Positions 35,396 through 43,967 of a DNA stretch of 43,967 nucleotides are shown in pieces. The translations under genes and the position numbers were made by a program. The notes under the pieces were generated by a model. The model was not told the origin of the DNA. It did no database searches and was given only the letters and a program-made list of their open reading frames with translations. The stretch's first letter is position 1. Each line of letters opens with the position of its first letter. The stretch lies in NCBI GenBank assembly GCA_020847515.1, contig JADLBW010000194.1, positions 1 through 43,967 of the forward strand. Reading direction: 5' to 3'. Origin of the DNA: Pirellulales bacterium. GTDB taxonomy: Bacteria; Planctomycetota; Planctomycetia; Pirellulales; Lacipirellulaceae.

Positions 35396-35408
35396 CGGGC
35401 GAGCAGTT

Positions 35409-35906
35409 ATGAAGCGAATCCACATCTTGGGCAGAAAGAACCATGGCAAGACGACGCTGGTCGTCGAACTCGTCGAACGCCTCGTTGCGACTGGGCTTCG
35501 CGTCGGAACGATCAAACACACTCATCACAAGCATGAGCTCGACGTCCCCGGCAAGGACTCGCATCGCCATCGCGCCGCCGGAGCGGCCGTTTCAGCCATC
35601 GCCTCGCCGGGAATGAACGCCGTGTTCTGGTCGCCGGCGCCGCGGGGACTTCAAGAGCCTGCCGACTACGAAGCCTTCGCCCCGTATTTTGCCTCGTGCG
35701 ACCTGGTGATTGTCGAAGGAGACACCCTCGCCGCGGCGCCGAAGATCGAAGTCTGGCGGCAGGCGGTCGGTTCGCAGCCAATCGCCCTCGAAGACTCATC
35801 CATTGCTGCGCTCGTTACGGACGATCCTTGGCATGGCCCGATTCCGATCTGGCCCCGCCGCGAGATCGAGCGCATTGCCCAAGGAGTTCTGGATTTGATT
35901 GAGTGA
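35409..35906 (+). CDS. mobB: Molybdopterin-guanine dinucleotide biosynthesis protein MobB
   Basis: The 165-residue P-loop GTPase assists MobA in attaching GMP to molybdopterin. Visible are the phosphate-binding loop GRKNHGKTTLVVELV (residues 8-22), TIKHTHHKHELDVPGKDSHR, typical of MobB, then AAGAAVSAIASP, SCDLVIVEGD and an IEVWR strand. Length is normal. ATG 35409 fits the family start. No mobA, moeA or moa gene is in the window, so the molybdenum-cofactor link rests on this protein alone. Its stop overlaps the next gene by 4 bases (GTGA). Confidence 0.9.
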   Translation: MKRIHILGRKNHGKTTLVVELVERLVATGLRVGTIKHTHHKHELDVPGKDSHRHRAAGAAVSAIASPGMNAVFWSPAPRGLQEPADYEAFAPYFASCDLVIVEGDTLAAAPKIEVWRQAVGSQPIALEDSSIAALVTDDPWHGPIPIWPRREIERIAQGVLDLIE

Positions 35907-36502
35907 GCAGTCAATCGACCCCCGCGCCGCTCGTGCACCGGCATTCCCGCCGGTTGTTAGCCGCCGGCCGCTTGCTGGCCCGCCTCGCCGGCGTCCTTTT
36001 GCAAGTCCGCGAAATCCAATTGTCCAGGGACCTGAAGCTCATCGCCGCCATGACCGCCGACCGCGTGATCGGCCTCGGAGACGGCTTGCCCTGGCACGTG
36101 CCTGCAGAGTATGGCCGCTATCTGCAGACCATCGCCGGCCAGACCGTCATCATGGGCCGGCGCAGCTTCGAGATCTTTGGCTCCGACCTCACGAGCCGCT
36201 GCGCCATCGTCGTATCGCGATCGGTTAAACGGATCGTCGGCGCCGCCGTATGCCCCTCCCTCGACGCCGCCGTCCGGCAAGGCAGCCTCCTGGGCGGCGA
36301 GGTCTTCATCAACGGCGGCCAATCCATTTACGAACAAGCGCTGCCGCAGGTCGACGAAATGCAGCTCTCCATCATCAAGGGGCGCTACGCCGGCGACGCG
36401 TACTTTCCTGCGTTCGATGAAGCGGATTGGGTAGTTATCGAGCAGTGCGAGTATGACCAATACCAGTGGCGCCGCTATCGCCGTCGACCTCCCGGCGCAT
36501 AA
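35903..36502 (+). CDS. folA: Dihydrofolate reductase
   Basis: The enzyme reduces dihydrofolate to tetrahydrofolate with NADPH. The DHFR core starts near residue 44: LKLIAAMTADRVIGLGDGLP, then PWHVPAEYGRY with the conserved acidic residue as Glu, GQTVIMGRRSFEIFG (NADPH/folate binding), IVVSRS, VFINGGQSIYEQALP and a C-terminal DAYFPAFDEADW. GTG 35903 gives a 4-base overlap with mobB but adds about 40 residues (RLLAAGRLLARLAGVLLQVR) that DHFR lacks. A TTG at 36020 would give the usual length of about 160. The start is therefore uncertain, and the extension may be untranslated. A strong hairpin follows directly. Confidence 0.88.
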   Translation: MSSQSTPAPLVHRHSRRLLAAGRLLARLAGVLLQVREIQLSRDLKLIAAMTADRVIGLGDGLPWHVPAEYGRYLQTIAGQTVIMGRRSFEIFGSDLTSRCAIVVSRSVKRIVGAAVCPSLDAAVRQGSLLGGEVFINGGQSIYEQALPQVDEMQLSIIKGRYAGDAYFPAFDEADWVVIEQCEYDQYQWRRYRRRPPGA

Positions 36503-36540
36503 AAAAAGAGCGTCCCGCGACAGACCGCGGAGACGCTCTT
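36501..36540. terminator. Bidirectional-type intrinsic terminator
   Basis: AAGAGCGTC (36506-36514) plus CCGCG pair with CGCGG plus GACGCTCTT (36532-36540), with one bulged A and a 6-base loop. On the minus strand the stem is followed by seven Ts, so it is a good terminator for the giant surface protein gene, ending 30 bases before. On the plus strand, after dihydrofolate reductase, the tail is TTGGTTT, weaker. Confidence 0.8.
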
Positions 36541-36571
36541 GGTTTAGCCCTTGATCCAGGCGCGACGCAGC

Positions 36572-39500
36572 CTAGACCGCTTCCGCCAGGTCCTCGACAA
36601 ATTCGTTGTTCTGCAGGTCAGTGATCCAGTCGCCTGACCAACCCACTTCGTCGCTGGCGAAGAACAGATCGCGGTCGCCGCCCCCGGAGAGGAAGTCGAT
36701 CACCCCGTCGTCGAAGACGTTGTCCTCGACAAAATAGTTGTCCAGGTTCAACCGATTCGCGGTCTTCGTTACGTCGTCGGTGATATTGGCCACTCGCTGG
36801 GCGTAGCTGCGGCTACTGCTCCATTCATCCATGATCAAGTCAAGCGCGGCCAGATTGGCGTCGTGCGAAGTCGACCCGGATATGATGATATCGCCGCCGC
36901 TGTCGCCGATGATCAAGTCAAGACCCGCGCCGCCAATGAGAATGTCGTTCCCCTGCCGGCCGATCAACAGGTCGCACCCGTCGCCGCCCGCCAGGATGTC
37001 GTTTCCATTGCCGCCAGTCAGCTTGTCGTTGCCCGCGCCCCCCAGCATCGTCGACGGGATGGTGAGATTCTGGCTCACGAATCCCCAGTCGTCCCCGCCA
37101 CGCAGGTTCATGACGACGCTGCCGACTGCACTGGCGCCGTAAGTCGCCGTCGTCGCCGGCGAGCCGCCCAGGGAGTATACAAGCTTCAACGTGCTTGAAT
37201 TGATCTTAAAGACCTCGATGCTGTCGTCGCAGTCCGTACCCAGGACTTCCAGTATGCCTTGGCCGGCGTTCAGCTTCACGCCGGCCACCAGCGTTGCGAG
37301 CGTCGACGTAGTCGAGCCGCCGTCGTCGTCAACGAGCGTAACGGTAATCGTCTGCGATCCCAGCACGTTGTACGTGTGGCTCACGCCGCTGGAAAGCTGC
37401 GCAATGCTCGCCGCGCTGATCGTCGTCGCGAGGCTGCCGTCGCCCCAATCGATGGTCGCCGTGTGCGCGTCGACGCCGGGATCCGTGAACAGTCCCGTCA
37501 GCGTCACCGCCTGGCCCAGCAACGGTCCGCACGCCGCTCCCGACGCCAGCGACAGGTTGGCAATCGTCGGCGCTACGTTCACTACGTCAATCGACGTCGT
37601 GTAGTCAGTCGCGCCGCCGTCTTTATCGATGATCCGGCCCTTCACCACGCGGCTAGCCGGACCGTCCGCCAAATAGGCGGCCGGTACGACGACCGAGTCC
37701 AGCGACGATCCGCCGAGGTACGACCCGTCGCCGACGTCCCATAGGCCGTCATTGTCCAGATCGAACGCATACCGGAAGCCGCCCGCTGTATCCGCGGCGC
37801 TGGGATCAAATTGCCCGCCGAACGATACGCTCGCCGAAGAACCCTCGTTCACCGGTCCGCTGTTGGCAAGGACCGCGGTAGGCGCTACGTTTACAATGTT
37901 TACGTCGAACGACGTCGAGCTCGAAGCACCGTCCTTATCCGTCGCGGTAATGGTTACCGACTCCGTGCCGGGGCCGTCCGCGGGCGCGTACGACCAACTC
38001 CAGCCGCCGCTTGTCTGCACGATTGTTCCGAACGACGCCGTTACGATTACAGCGTCGGCCGGAGCGTCGGCGAACGTGCCGCTATTGACGGCGCTCGACC
38101 CTTCGTCCGCCATGACGGCCGCCAGATTGGCCGCGATGCTCGGCGCCAAATTGGCGACGTCCAATTGGAAGACGACTGTGCTGACGCCGCCATCGCCGTC
38201 GGTTGCAGTGATGGTAACCGCTTGCGACTCCGCGGGGCCGTCGGCGGTGTTGAACGACCAGCTCCAGCCGCCGCCGCCAAGCGGCACGACAGCTCCGACG
38301 GTAGCGCTCAGTTCGACAAGGTCGTCCATGACGTCGAAGACCGTGCCTGTATTGGTCGCGACCTGGCCTTCGTCCACGGCGATCGTTGCTGAATCCACTG
38401 CAATTGTCGGATCAACGTTCAGCACGTCGATCGACGTCAAATAGTCGCTGTAGCCGCCGTCGTCGTCCAAAATACGACCCTTGACGACGCGACTGGACGG
38501 GCCGTCGGCCAGGTACAGCGCAGGGACGGCGGCTGACGCCAAAGTTGATCCGCCCGCATACGATCCGTCGCCCACCTCCCAGACGCCGTCGTCGTCGAAG
38601 TCGAAGGCGTAGCGAAATCCGCTGGTTACGTCCTCTGAACTCGCATCGAACTGACTGTCGAAGCCGACGGTCGACGACGATCCTTCATTCACCGCGCCGC
38701 TGTTAGCAAGTGCCGCCGTTGGTTCTACGTTGGCGACCGTTACGGCAAAGGTCTTGGTATCGCTTCCCCCGGCGCTGCCGCTCACGGTCACGGTGACGGT
38801 ATACACGCCGTTGTCGAGGAACGTATGCGAGCCGCTTATAGAGCCGCTGACGACGTCGCCCACATTTACGCCCGGCACGTCGATGGTCGCGGTACCCGAG
38901 ACGGCCGGCGATCCGTCGCCCCAGTTCACCAGGTAGTCGTAAGTCTCGATGATCGGCGTCGACGGCGTCTCTTCCACAGAAGCAGAAACGCCCAATTGTC
39001 CCACCTCGCCGCCGAGGCTGGGAAAGTTCAGACTGCCGCCCAGAACGCTTTGCACGCCGCCGACATTATCGAAACTTCCTTGTGAGCTGTAGGCCAAGAG
39101 AATAGCCCCGCCGCCGCCGGCGCCGCCGCTCACCGGCGAGACCTCGCCGCCCTTGCCGCCGTTGGCGCTCAGCAGGCCATGCTGATTGACGGTGTGGGCG
39201 TGAACCAGGATGCCGCCGCCGGCGCCGCCGCCCCCAGCCCCCGTATTGATGATCGCAACGCCGTTGGCCGCGTCGCCGCCGTCCGCTTTCACTTGTCCAC
39301 CCGAGGCGATCGTCAGCGTGCCGGCGGCGCCTAATTCGATGCCCCCGCCGCCCCCGCCGCCGCCAGCGCGGAATTGGGCGCCGACGTACGCCAGCGATGC
39401 GGCGCTGCCGCCGCTGCCCCCCTGAACGGCCATCGCTAAATTGGCATACGCAACACCCTGCGGCCCGGCGTTTCCGCCGCCCATGACTTCGGCCTTGCCC

Positions 39501-40243
39501 CCCATCCCGCCAAAACCGCCTCCCGACCCGCCGCCCGTCGTAACGGGAACCCCGATAGAACTCAACGGCGCGCCGGCAGCCGGGCTCCCCGACTGCGGCG
39601 CCGTCAGGGGCACGCCCTTTTGGCCCAGGCCGCCGTTGCCGCCGCCGGGACCGGCAACGTACTCGTTATTGGCGGGCGTTCCGCCTACCGGAATGCCGTC
39701 GCCCCGGGCGCTGCCGTCGATCGTCCCCGCGACGGTCATATTGGACTGAGACAGCAGCGCCAGCGGTCGCGAACCGGTCGCGACGATGCTTCTACCGGCA
39801 TCGAGTTCAAAACTGCTAAAGGCGAACACCGCAATCTGAAAATCGCCGTGGCCGGCATTCGCCGTCGTCGTCGTCCCGACGCCGCTAAATCCGCCCGAGA
39901 TGACGAGCGTGTCGGTATTGATCACGACGTCGGTCGCCGGGTCGAACGCTCCCAACGACGTGTAGTCGTCCGCGTTGAGCCCAATCGTGTCGCCCCCAGG
40001 TCCCGCTTCGATCACGTCGGTGAACCCGCCCAACTGCGGCAAGCTGATCATCGCGCCTTCATACGCTGCTTGGTCGCCCGGGGTCGTCAATAGCGGGCTG
40101 GCGCTCAGGACAACGCGCGACTCAAGCTGCTCCACCGACAATTGCAATCGGCTCGATTGTCCGGCGGCGCCAAGGCGGAATTTCCGTCGCGCGTGCTTCT
40201 GTGCGCGGTCATTACCAAAGGAGCGGGGGCGACGATGCTTCAC
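36572..40243 (-). CDS. Giant surface/secreted protein with PKD-type and RTX-like repeats (1223 aa)
   Basis: GTG 40243 is chosen because GGAGGG lies 7 bases upstream; an in-frame ATG further up (40453) gives a non-protein-like leader. The N-terminus is basic, then SRLQLSVEQLESRVVLSASP, the export motif of planctomycete extracellular proteins. Next comes a region of glycine-rich beta-helix-like repeats (GGGGGGGGIELGAAGTLTIA). Several PKD/Ig-like domains follow, with GDGSPAVSGTATID, WGDGSLATTI, GVYTVTVTVSGS and repeated VNVAPTAVLANSG. Toward the C-terminus are RTX-type calcium repeats (GGAGNDKLTGGNGNDILAGG, GRQGNDILIGGAGLDLIIGD). It is probably a calcium-stabilised adhesin or matrix protein on the cell surface; the ligand is unknown. 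It stands alone between a terminator and a metallophosphoesterase. Confidence 0.9.
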   Translation of the reverse strand: MKHRRPRSFGNDRAQKHARRKFRLGAAGQSSRLQLSVEQLESRVVLSASPLLTTPGDQAAYEGAMISLPQLGGFTDVIEAGPGGDTIGLNADDYTSLGAFDPATDVVINTDTLVISGGFSGVGTTTTANAGHGDFQIAVFAFSSFELDAGRSIVATGSRPLALLSQSNMTVAGTIDGSARGDGIPVGGTPANNEYVAGPGGGNGGLGQKGVPLTAPQSGSPAAGAPLSSIGVPVTTGGGSGGGFGGMGGKAEVMGGGNAGPQGVAYANLAMAVQGGSGGSAASLAYVGAQFRAGGGGGGGGIELGAAGTLTIASGGQVKADGGDAANGVAIINTGAGGGGAGGGILVHAHTVNQHGLLSANGGKGGEVSPVSGGAGGGGAILLAYSSQGSFDNVGGVQSVLGGSLNFPSLGGEVGQLGVSASVEETPSTPIIETYDYLVNWGDGSPAVSGTATIDVPGVNVGDVVSGSISGSHTFLDNGVYTVTVTVSGSAGGSDTKTFAVTVANVEPTAALANSGAVNEGSSSTVGFDSQFDASSEDVTSGFRYAFDFDDDGVWEVGDGSYAGGSTLASAAVPALYLADGPSSRVVKGRILDDDGGYSDYLTSIDVLNVDPTIAVDSATIAVDEGQVATNTGTVFDVMDDLVELSATVGAVVPLGGGGWSWSFNTADGPAESQAVTITATDGDGGVSTVVFQLDVANLAPSIAANLAAVMADEGSSAVNSGTFADAPADAVIVTASFGTIVQTSGGWSWSYAPADGPGTESVTITATDKDGASSSTSFDVNIVNVAPTAVLANSGPVNEGSSASVSFGGQFDPSAADTAGGFRYAFDLDNDGLWDVGDGSYLGGSSLDSVVVPAAYLADGPASRVVKGRIIDKDGGATDYTTSIDVVNVAPTIANLSLASGAACGPLLGQAVTLTGLFTDPGVDAHTATIDWGDGSLATTISAASIAQLSSGVSHTYNVLGSQTITVTLVDDDGGSTTSTLATLVAGVKLNAGQGILEVLGTDCDDSIEVFKINSSTLKLVYSLGGSPATTATYGASAVGSVVMNLRGGDDWGFVSQNLTIPSTMLGGAGNDKLTGGNGNDILAGGDGCDLLIGRQGNDILIGGAGLDLIIGDSGGDIIISGSTSHDANLAALDLIMDEWSSSRSYAQRVANITDDVTKTANRLNLDNYFVEDNVFDDGVIDFLSGGGDRDLFFASDEVGWSGDWITDLQNNEFVEDLAEAV

Positions 40244-40581
40244 GGTAATCCCTCCGTTGCGGCCGCTGCGACAACGCAATCCGTGCAGGGCCTGTGTACG
40301 AAAGCTGGATAAGGATTGGCAACTGCTGAGCAGATGCGAAAAGGCCGAGTGTATCCAGCAAAGGCGGCAAAATACCAGCAAATTAGGCCCGCTGCGCCAA
40401 GATTCGTGGCAATTTGCGGACTGCCGCAGCGTGTCGTTCGGCACAATCGACAACTCTTATTGCCAGGTCCGATTTCGAGATAGCCGAATCAGAAGCGCAA
40501 ATAAATATTCGCCTCGATGAGCCGCCCCGACGAAGTGCGCCGATGAACGACGGCGCTGTCACGCTCGCGCCGGTCCGGCGG
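40244..40581. other. Upstream region of the giant protein gene
   Basis: These 338 bases lie between the surface-protein start and the end of the metallophosphoesterase gene, both on the minus strand. They should carry the surface-protein promoter. An AT-rich patch at 40495-40515 stands out, but no box pair with proper spacing is convincing. No gene or RNA is recognised. Confidence 0.4.
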
Positions 40582-41757
40582 TCATGCCTGGCGCCCGGCA
40601 GGCGCCAATTCCAGCAGCGCCGCCTCCGGCGGGCAGCGCCAACGCAGCGGCGTTTCGCCCCCCAGCCCGCGGCTTACGTGCAGAACGGTTTGCCCGCGGC
40701 GGAAGACGCCGCAGGCATACCGAGTGCCGTGCAAACTGGGGCTCATGATCGAGCCCAAAATCGGCAGTTGCACTTGACCGCCGTGCGTATGGCCGGCTAG
40801 AGCCAGGTCGGCGTCTGCTTGCACGCAGTTGGCAAGCTGGTCAGGCGTGTGACACAACGCCAGCCGAAATTCCCTGCCCAGCGTCCTAGCCGGCAGCTTG
40901 ATCGGTCGCGACGGCCGCATCCACGGCATCTCGTTGCCGATGAGCGTCACAGCAGCCCCCTGCCAAGTCGCCTGCACCGGCTGCTCGCTCAGGCAGATTA
41001 GCCCAGCCTCGCACAACAAGGCGCGCGTGCGGTCCGCATCGATCAGCGTATCGTGGTTGCCCAGGATGAAGTACGCGCCCAGCGGCGCCTGGAGCCGGCC
41101 CAGCGTTCTCTGCAACCACGACCAGCAGGCCTCCTCTTCGACGATGTCGCCAGTTATGGCGACCGCGTCGGGCCCGCACTCGTTCACCCGTCGCACGAGG
41201 TATTCATAGAACTCCAGGTCCACGCCCCCGGTCATGTGCAGGTCGCTCAGGTGTGCGATTGTCAGTCCGGCAAGTTGCGCCGGCAATCGCGGTACGACCA
41301 GCCGCTTGCGATCGATCGACAGGATCAGCGCTTCGTTTCCCGGCAGGTTGCCGAGGAATTTCGCCATCGCGCCGGTCAGCGGCTTGCGGCCGACCTCGGC
41401 GGCCACGTCGTGGAAATTGGCCGGCCACGACGTGAGCACGCTGCGGTCGTGTCGCTGATGCTCAACCCACGGCTTCACGACCAGCGAGGCCGCGCCGATC
41501 GCTGCGCAAAAGGTCAAATACACCCCGGCCGGCGACGCCAACGCCAGCAGGCTCGCCGCGGGCCAGTAGTGCGGCCAGCCCGGCCCGATGATAGCCAGCG
41601 GGATTGCGACGAACGCTACCACGCATAGGAGCGTCACGCTTTTGATCACTCGACGCGGACCGGCCCATCCATGCAGGCGGTTGACCAGGCCGGACCACAG
41701 AAAGCCGTGCCCCAGTGCCGCCAGCGCCGCTGCCAACCAAAAACAGGCGTCGGTCAT
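40582..41757 (-). CDS. Membrane-anchored metallophosphoesterase
   Basis: ATG 41757 gives 391 residues. The N-terminal part has three or four membrane segments (CFWLAAALAALGHGFLWSG, VTLLCVVAFVAIPLAIIG, LALASPAGVYLTFCAAIGAA). The catalytic domain follows with the full calcineurin-type set: SDLHMTGG, AITGDIVEEE, FILGNHD, LALCHTPDQ and LAGHTHGGQ. Metal ligands are the Asp/His, Asp, Asn, His and His-X-His in these blocks. It resembles the YkuE-like group of UDP-2,3-diacylglucosamine or lipid-linked phosphoesterases, so a phospholipid or lipid A role is possible. Its 98-base spacing from the next upstream gene on the same strand would allow co-transcription. Confidence 0.9.
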   Translation of the reverse strand: MTDACFWLAAALAALGHGFLWSGLVNRLHGWAGPRRVIKSVTLLCVVAFVAIPLAIIGPGWPHYWPAASLLALASPAGVYLTFCAAIGAASLVVKPWVEHQRHDRSVLTSWPANFHDVAAEVGRKPLTGAMAKFLGNLPGNEALILSIDRKRLVVPRLPAQLAGLTIAHLSDLHMTGGVDLEFYEYLVRRVNECGPDAVAITGDIVEEEACWSWLQRTLGRLQAPLGAYFILGNHDTLIDADRTRALLCEAGLICLSEQPVQATWQGAAVTLIGNEMPWMRPSRPIKLPARTLGREFRLALCHTPDQLANCVQADADLALAGHTHGGQVQLPILGSIMSPSLHGTRYACGVFRRGQTVLHVSRGLGGETPLRWRCPPEAALLELAPAGRQA

Positions 41758-41855
41758 CGGCGAAGCACTACCCGTGGCGCGGCGGCAGAATTGACAATGC
41801 GAGCGGAGTCGCGACTCATCGCGAACCGGCGGCAATCGCCGCGCGCCGACGTCCT

Positions 41856-43604
41856 TTACCGCTGTTCGTCGACCGTATGCTCAATGGCTGACACAAGCTG
41901 ATCCAACCTGAACGGCTTATAGAGCACGTACTGCAATCCCTCGCGTCGCGCCTTCACGATCGTATGATCGCGGTCGTATCCGAATCCGGTCATCAACACC
42001 AGCGGCACTCGCTGGGAGACCTCCCGCAACTTCAATAACAGCTCGTAGCCGGTCATATCCGGCAGCCGAATGTCCGAGATGATGACGTCGTATCCTTGCT
42101 CGGGCCCCAGGCTGCGAACCATCGACCGAGCTTCGGCGCCGTCATGGGCTGTTTCGACGAAACATTGATACCGGTCCAGCATCTCATGGGCCGCTGAACG
42201 CACCGACTCGTCGGCGTCGACTACCAGGATCCGCCGCCCCTCCAGCGTCGGGTGGGAATCGACGACGCCGGTCGGATGCGCCTGCGTCGGGGCCATCTTT
42301 TGGCCCACCTTTTGAATTACCCGCTTGATGTCGCGGGCCTTGCGCAGGATTTTTTCCAGCCGCTCGCGAATTTCCGGCTCCAACGCCGCCGACTGCTCCA
42401 TGACGTTGACGGCGTCGTTGAGTATATCATCGACCGGCAGCGCCACCGCCGCGTGGATCGCCTCGACGCTCGCCGCCGCCACGGCTGCCTTCTCGGCCGC
42501 CAGCAATTCCAGCGTGTTCAGGGCGATCGCGACGTTGCGCGCGAAGATCTCTAAGAATTGCAGATCGCTTTCGCTGAACGCGTCTGCCTCGGGGCTTTCG
42601 ACGTTGAGCGTGCCAATTACCTGCTCATGCAGCGCCAGCGGCACCGTGAGCGAACTTCGCGCGCCCTTGGCGCCTTCCAGGTACAACGGATCCTCCGACG
42701 CATTGCCGCAGAGGTAGCTTTCTCCGGTTGCCGCCACATAACCGGTGACGCCGTTCCCTTCCCGAGCCGCATACAGTCGGCGGCGCTCCGCTTCCGTCTC
42801 CATGCCGACGGCCATCAGCGGCTTCAGCTCGCCGGTTTCCTGATCGAGCATCCGGATTTCGATGACGTCCAACTGCAACACGTCCTTGGTGCAATGCAGA
42901 ATGTTGTCTTTCAGCAGGGCGATGCGTTCGTTGTAGTCCAATTCCGCGACGTCGTCCGGGGCCAGATCGCCCAACTCCACTCCCGCCTGATGAATGGCCG
43001 CCAGCTTCTGCTGCTGCAGCGCCTCCTCGGTGATGTCGTGTACCGTGACGACCAGATGTTGCGGCGCCTCGGCGGCGCCCAGCAGCGGCGCCGCATGAAC
43101 CCGGTAGTAGCGGTTGTCGCTGCACCGCAACACCGATCCGCTCGACTTCCGCGTCGATAGCGCCGTGTGAAACGGGCAGAAGTCCGGGCCCATGATCTCC
43201 GGACTGCCCATCACCCGATAGAAATTCTGGCCGACCACGTCGTCCCGCTTGGTCCACTCGCGGAGCCGGCCGTTGCCCCAGATCACCATGTTCTCGGCGT
43301 CCAGCAGCACGACGCCGTCGGGCATGTTGGCCAGTATGCGATCGTGCTGCATCAGCCGGCCGACTTCGATCGCCTCGGCGAAATAATCGGCGTCGGCATA
43401 TAGCCCGGCGTACTCTTTGCCCCCCATCAGATCGAGGGCTTTATGCGAGGAGCTTAACGGCACGACCTCTACTTCGCCGCCCAGCCGTTCCTGCAACCGC
43501 ACGAGCGCATCGTTAGCCCCGCCGAGATACAGAATCTTGGGCCGCGAGTTAGGGGCGCCGTCCGACGACGCCGAATCATTCGACGCTGGGGGTTCAAATA
43601 CCAC
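41856..43604 (-). CDS. PAS-GAF-receiver signalling protein (hybrid response regulator)
   Basis: From GTG 43604 the product is 582 residues; the frame is open back to a TTG at 43718, which uses rare codons. Order: an N-terminal receiver-like segment (KILYLGGANDALVRLQERLG, with no clear phosphorylation site), a PAS domain (DRILANMPDGVVLLDAENMV to VVTVHDITEEAL), a GAF domain (LLKDNILHCTKDVLQLDVIE to FARNVAIALNTLELL), a helical section (EPEIRERLEKILRKARDIKR) and a C-terminal receiver (RRILVVDADESV, phosphoacceptor in VIISDIRLPDMTGYELL, switch MTGFG, lysine in YKPFRLDQL). There is no histidine-kinase catalytic domain. The protein probably senses a small ligand and relays phosphate; the partner is unknown. 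Confidence 0.88.
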   Translation of the reverse strand: MVFEPPASNDSASSDGAPNSRPKILYLGGANDALVRLQERLGGEVEVVPLSSSHKALDLMGGKEYAGLYADADYFAEAIEVGRLMQHDRILANMPDGVVLLDAENMVIWGNGRLREWTKRDDVVGQNFYRVMGSPEIMGPDFCPFHTALSTRKSSGSVLRCSDNRYYRVHAAPLLGAAEAPQHLVVTVHDITEEALQQQKLAAIHQAGVELGDLAPDDVAELDYNERIALLKDNILHCTKDVLQLDVIEIRMLDQETGELKPLMAVGMETEAERRRLYAAREGNGVTGYVAATGESYLCGNASEDPLYLEGAKGARSSLTVPLALHEQVIGTLNVESPEADAFSESDLQFLEIFARNVAIALNTLELLAAEKAAVAAASVEAIHAAVALPVDDILNDAVNVMEQSAALEPEIRERLEKILRKARDIKRVIQKVGQKMAPTQAHPTGVVDSHPTLEGRRILVVDADESVRSAAHEMLDRYQCFVETAHDGAEARSMVRSLGPEQGYDVIISDIRLPDMTGYELLLKLREVSQRVPLVLMTGFGYDRDHTIVKARREGLQYVLYKPFRLDQLVSAIEHTVDEQR

Positions 43605-43967
43605 GCTTTTCCAAGGGGCGTCTCGTGGTGGCTGCGAACCTTGGCGAGCGGCGGAGGGAAGGGACTCGCCAGCGAGGTTGGTTCCCTGAAGTATAGAATT
43701 CCTCTGGGAAACCAACAAGTTGAGCTGTGCCCCCCGCGGGTTGGGAACCCGCCGCGACGGGCGGCTTTATCCTGCGCCTCGCGTCCGCCAGTCGCTGCAG
43801 TTTCCCGATTCTTTTCGCTCCTCTCAAATCTCGCCGCCCCGCGCCTGCCCTAACCGGCCGACTTACCGTAAAATTTCGGCCCGCGTTCCTTTGCCGGCGG
43901 CCTCTGCCGCATGGCCCCCCAGACCTTCCTCAGGGTTGCCGCCTTTATGGCCCGTAGTCGCGTCGTC
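43605..43967. other. Upstream region at the right edge
   Basis: A very stable hairpin with arms GCGGGTT (43736-43742) and AACCCGC (43746-43752) lies here, about 130 bases before the PAS-GAF-receiver start. Open frames on the plus strand are short and without ribosome sites. An ATG at 43911 stays open to the edge for 19 codons (MAPQTFLRVAAFMARSRVV) and could start a further gene, but I cannot support it. Confidence 0.3.

Noticed and set aside
39100-39500. Dense GGC/GCC repeats resembling a CRISPR or simple-repeat locus
   Set aside because: These are glycine codons of the surface protein's Gly-rich region; spacing is irregular and there are no spacers.
43911-43967. ATG with 19 open codons at the right edge
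   Set aside because: Too short and without ribosome-binding site or homology to support a gene.

Overview
The window is high-GC DNA from a bacterium that looks like a planctomycete, probably Pirellulales-like. The evidence is the gene families: a planctomycete-type cytochrome c / DUF1549 / DUF1553 protein (10701-15248), a giant surface protein with the planctomycete N-terminal export motif VEQLESR (36572-40243), a lysozyme with dockerin-like repeats and a PEP-CTERM tail (26804-27814), two eukaryotic-type Ser/Thr kinases, an FHA-EAL fusion, Tat-exported SGNH and DUF3500 proteins, and many conserved proteins of unknown function. No rRNA, tRNA, CRISPR array, transposase or phage gene was recognised. 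Naming the phylum is an inference from these families.

Layout. 1-4098: 5' part of a Ser/Thr kinase gene (minus, runs off the left edge), a 92-residue helical protein (minus) and a large exported protein of unknown function (plus). 4099-4490: a long near-perfect hairpin and a possible promoter. 4491-8946: an ABC exporter operon (ATPase, permease with a large extracytoplasmic insertion, membrane-anchored helical-repeat partner overlapping by 4 bases). 9070-17124: an SLC13/DASS anion transporter, the 1515-residue cytochrome/WD40/DUF1549/DUF1553 fusion, a DUF2585 membrane protein and a Tat-exported DUF3500 protein. 17221-20277: a stand-alone receiver protein (minus), an Rrf2 regulator (plus), an exported sialidase-like protein (minus) and a GlsB/YeaQ membrane protein (minus). 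20396-24973: an N-acyl-D-amino-acid deacylase divergent from trpB, with a VapBC-type toxin-antitoxin pair wedged between trpB and trpA. 25189-29134: an unknown protein, an SGNH hydrolase, the GH25 lysozyme and an exported EEP-family nuclease/phosphatase.

29291-35197 is the most unusual region. Three minus-strand genes follow one another closely: an AAA+ ATPase, a 1121-residue protein joining a Ser/Thr kinase to a tubulin/FtsZ-like (Tubulin_2-type) domain, and an FHA-EAL fusion whose EAL domain has a changed metal-ligand motif. Together they suggest a regulated polymer or membrane-associated machine: the kinase-tubulin is the core, the AAA+ protein remodels it, and the FHA protein reads phosphothreonine. 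That is inference; the domain calls rest on motifs visible in the sequence.

35409-43967: mobB and a dihydrofolate reductase gene overlap by 4 bases, then a strong terminator shared with the convergent giant surface protein. A membrane metallophosphoesterase and a PAS-GAF-receiver signalling protein (both minus) close the window.
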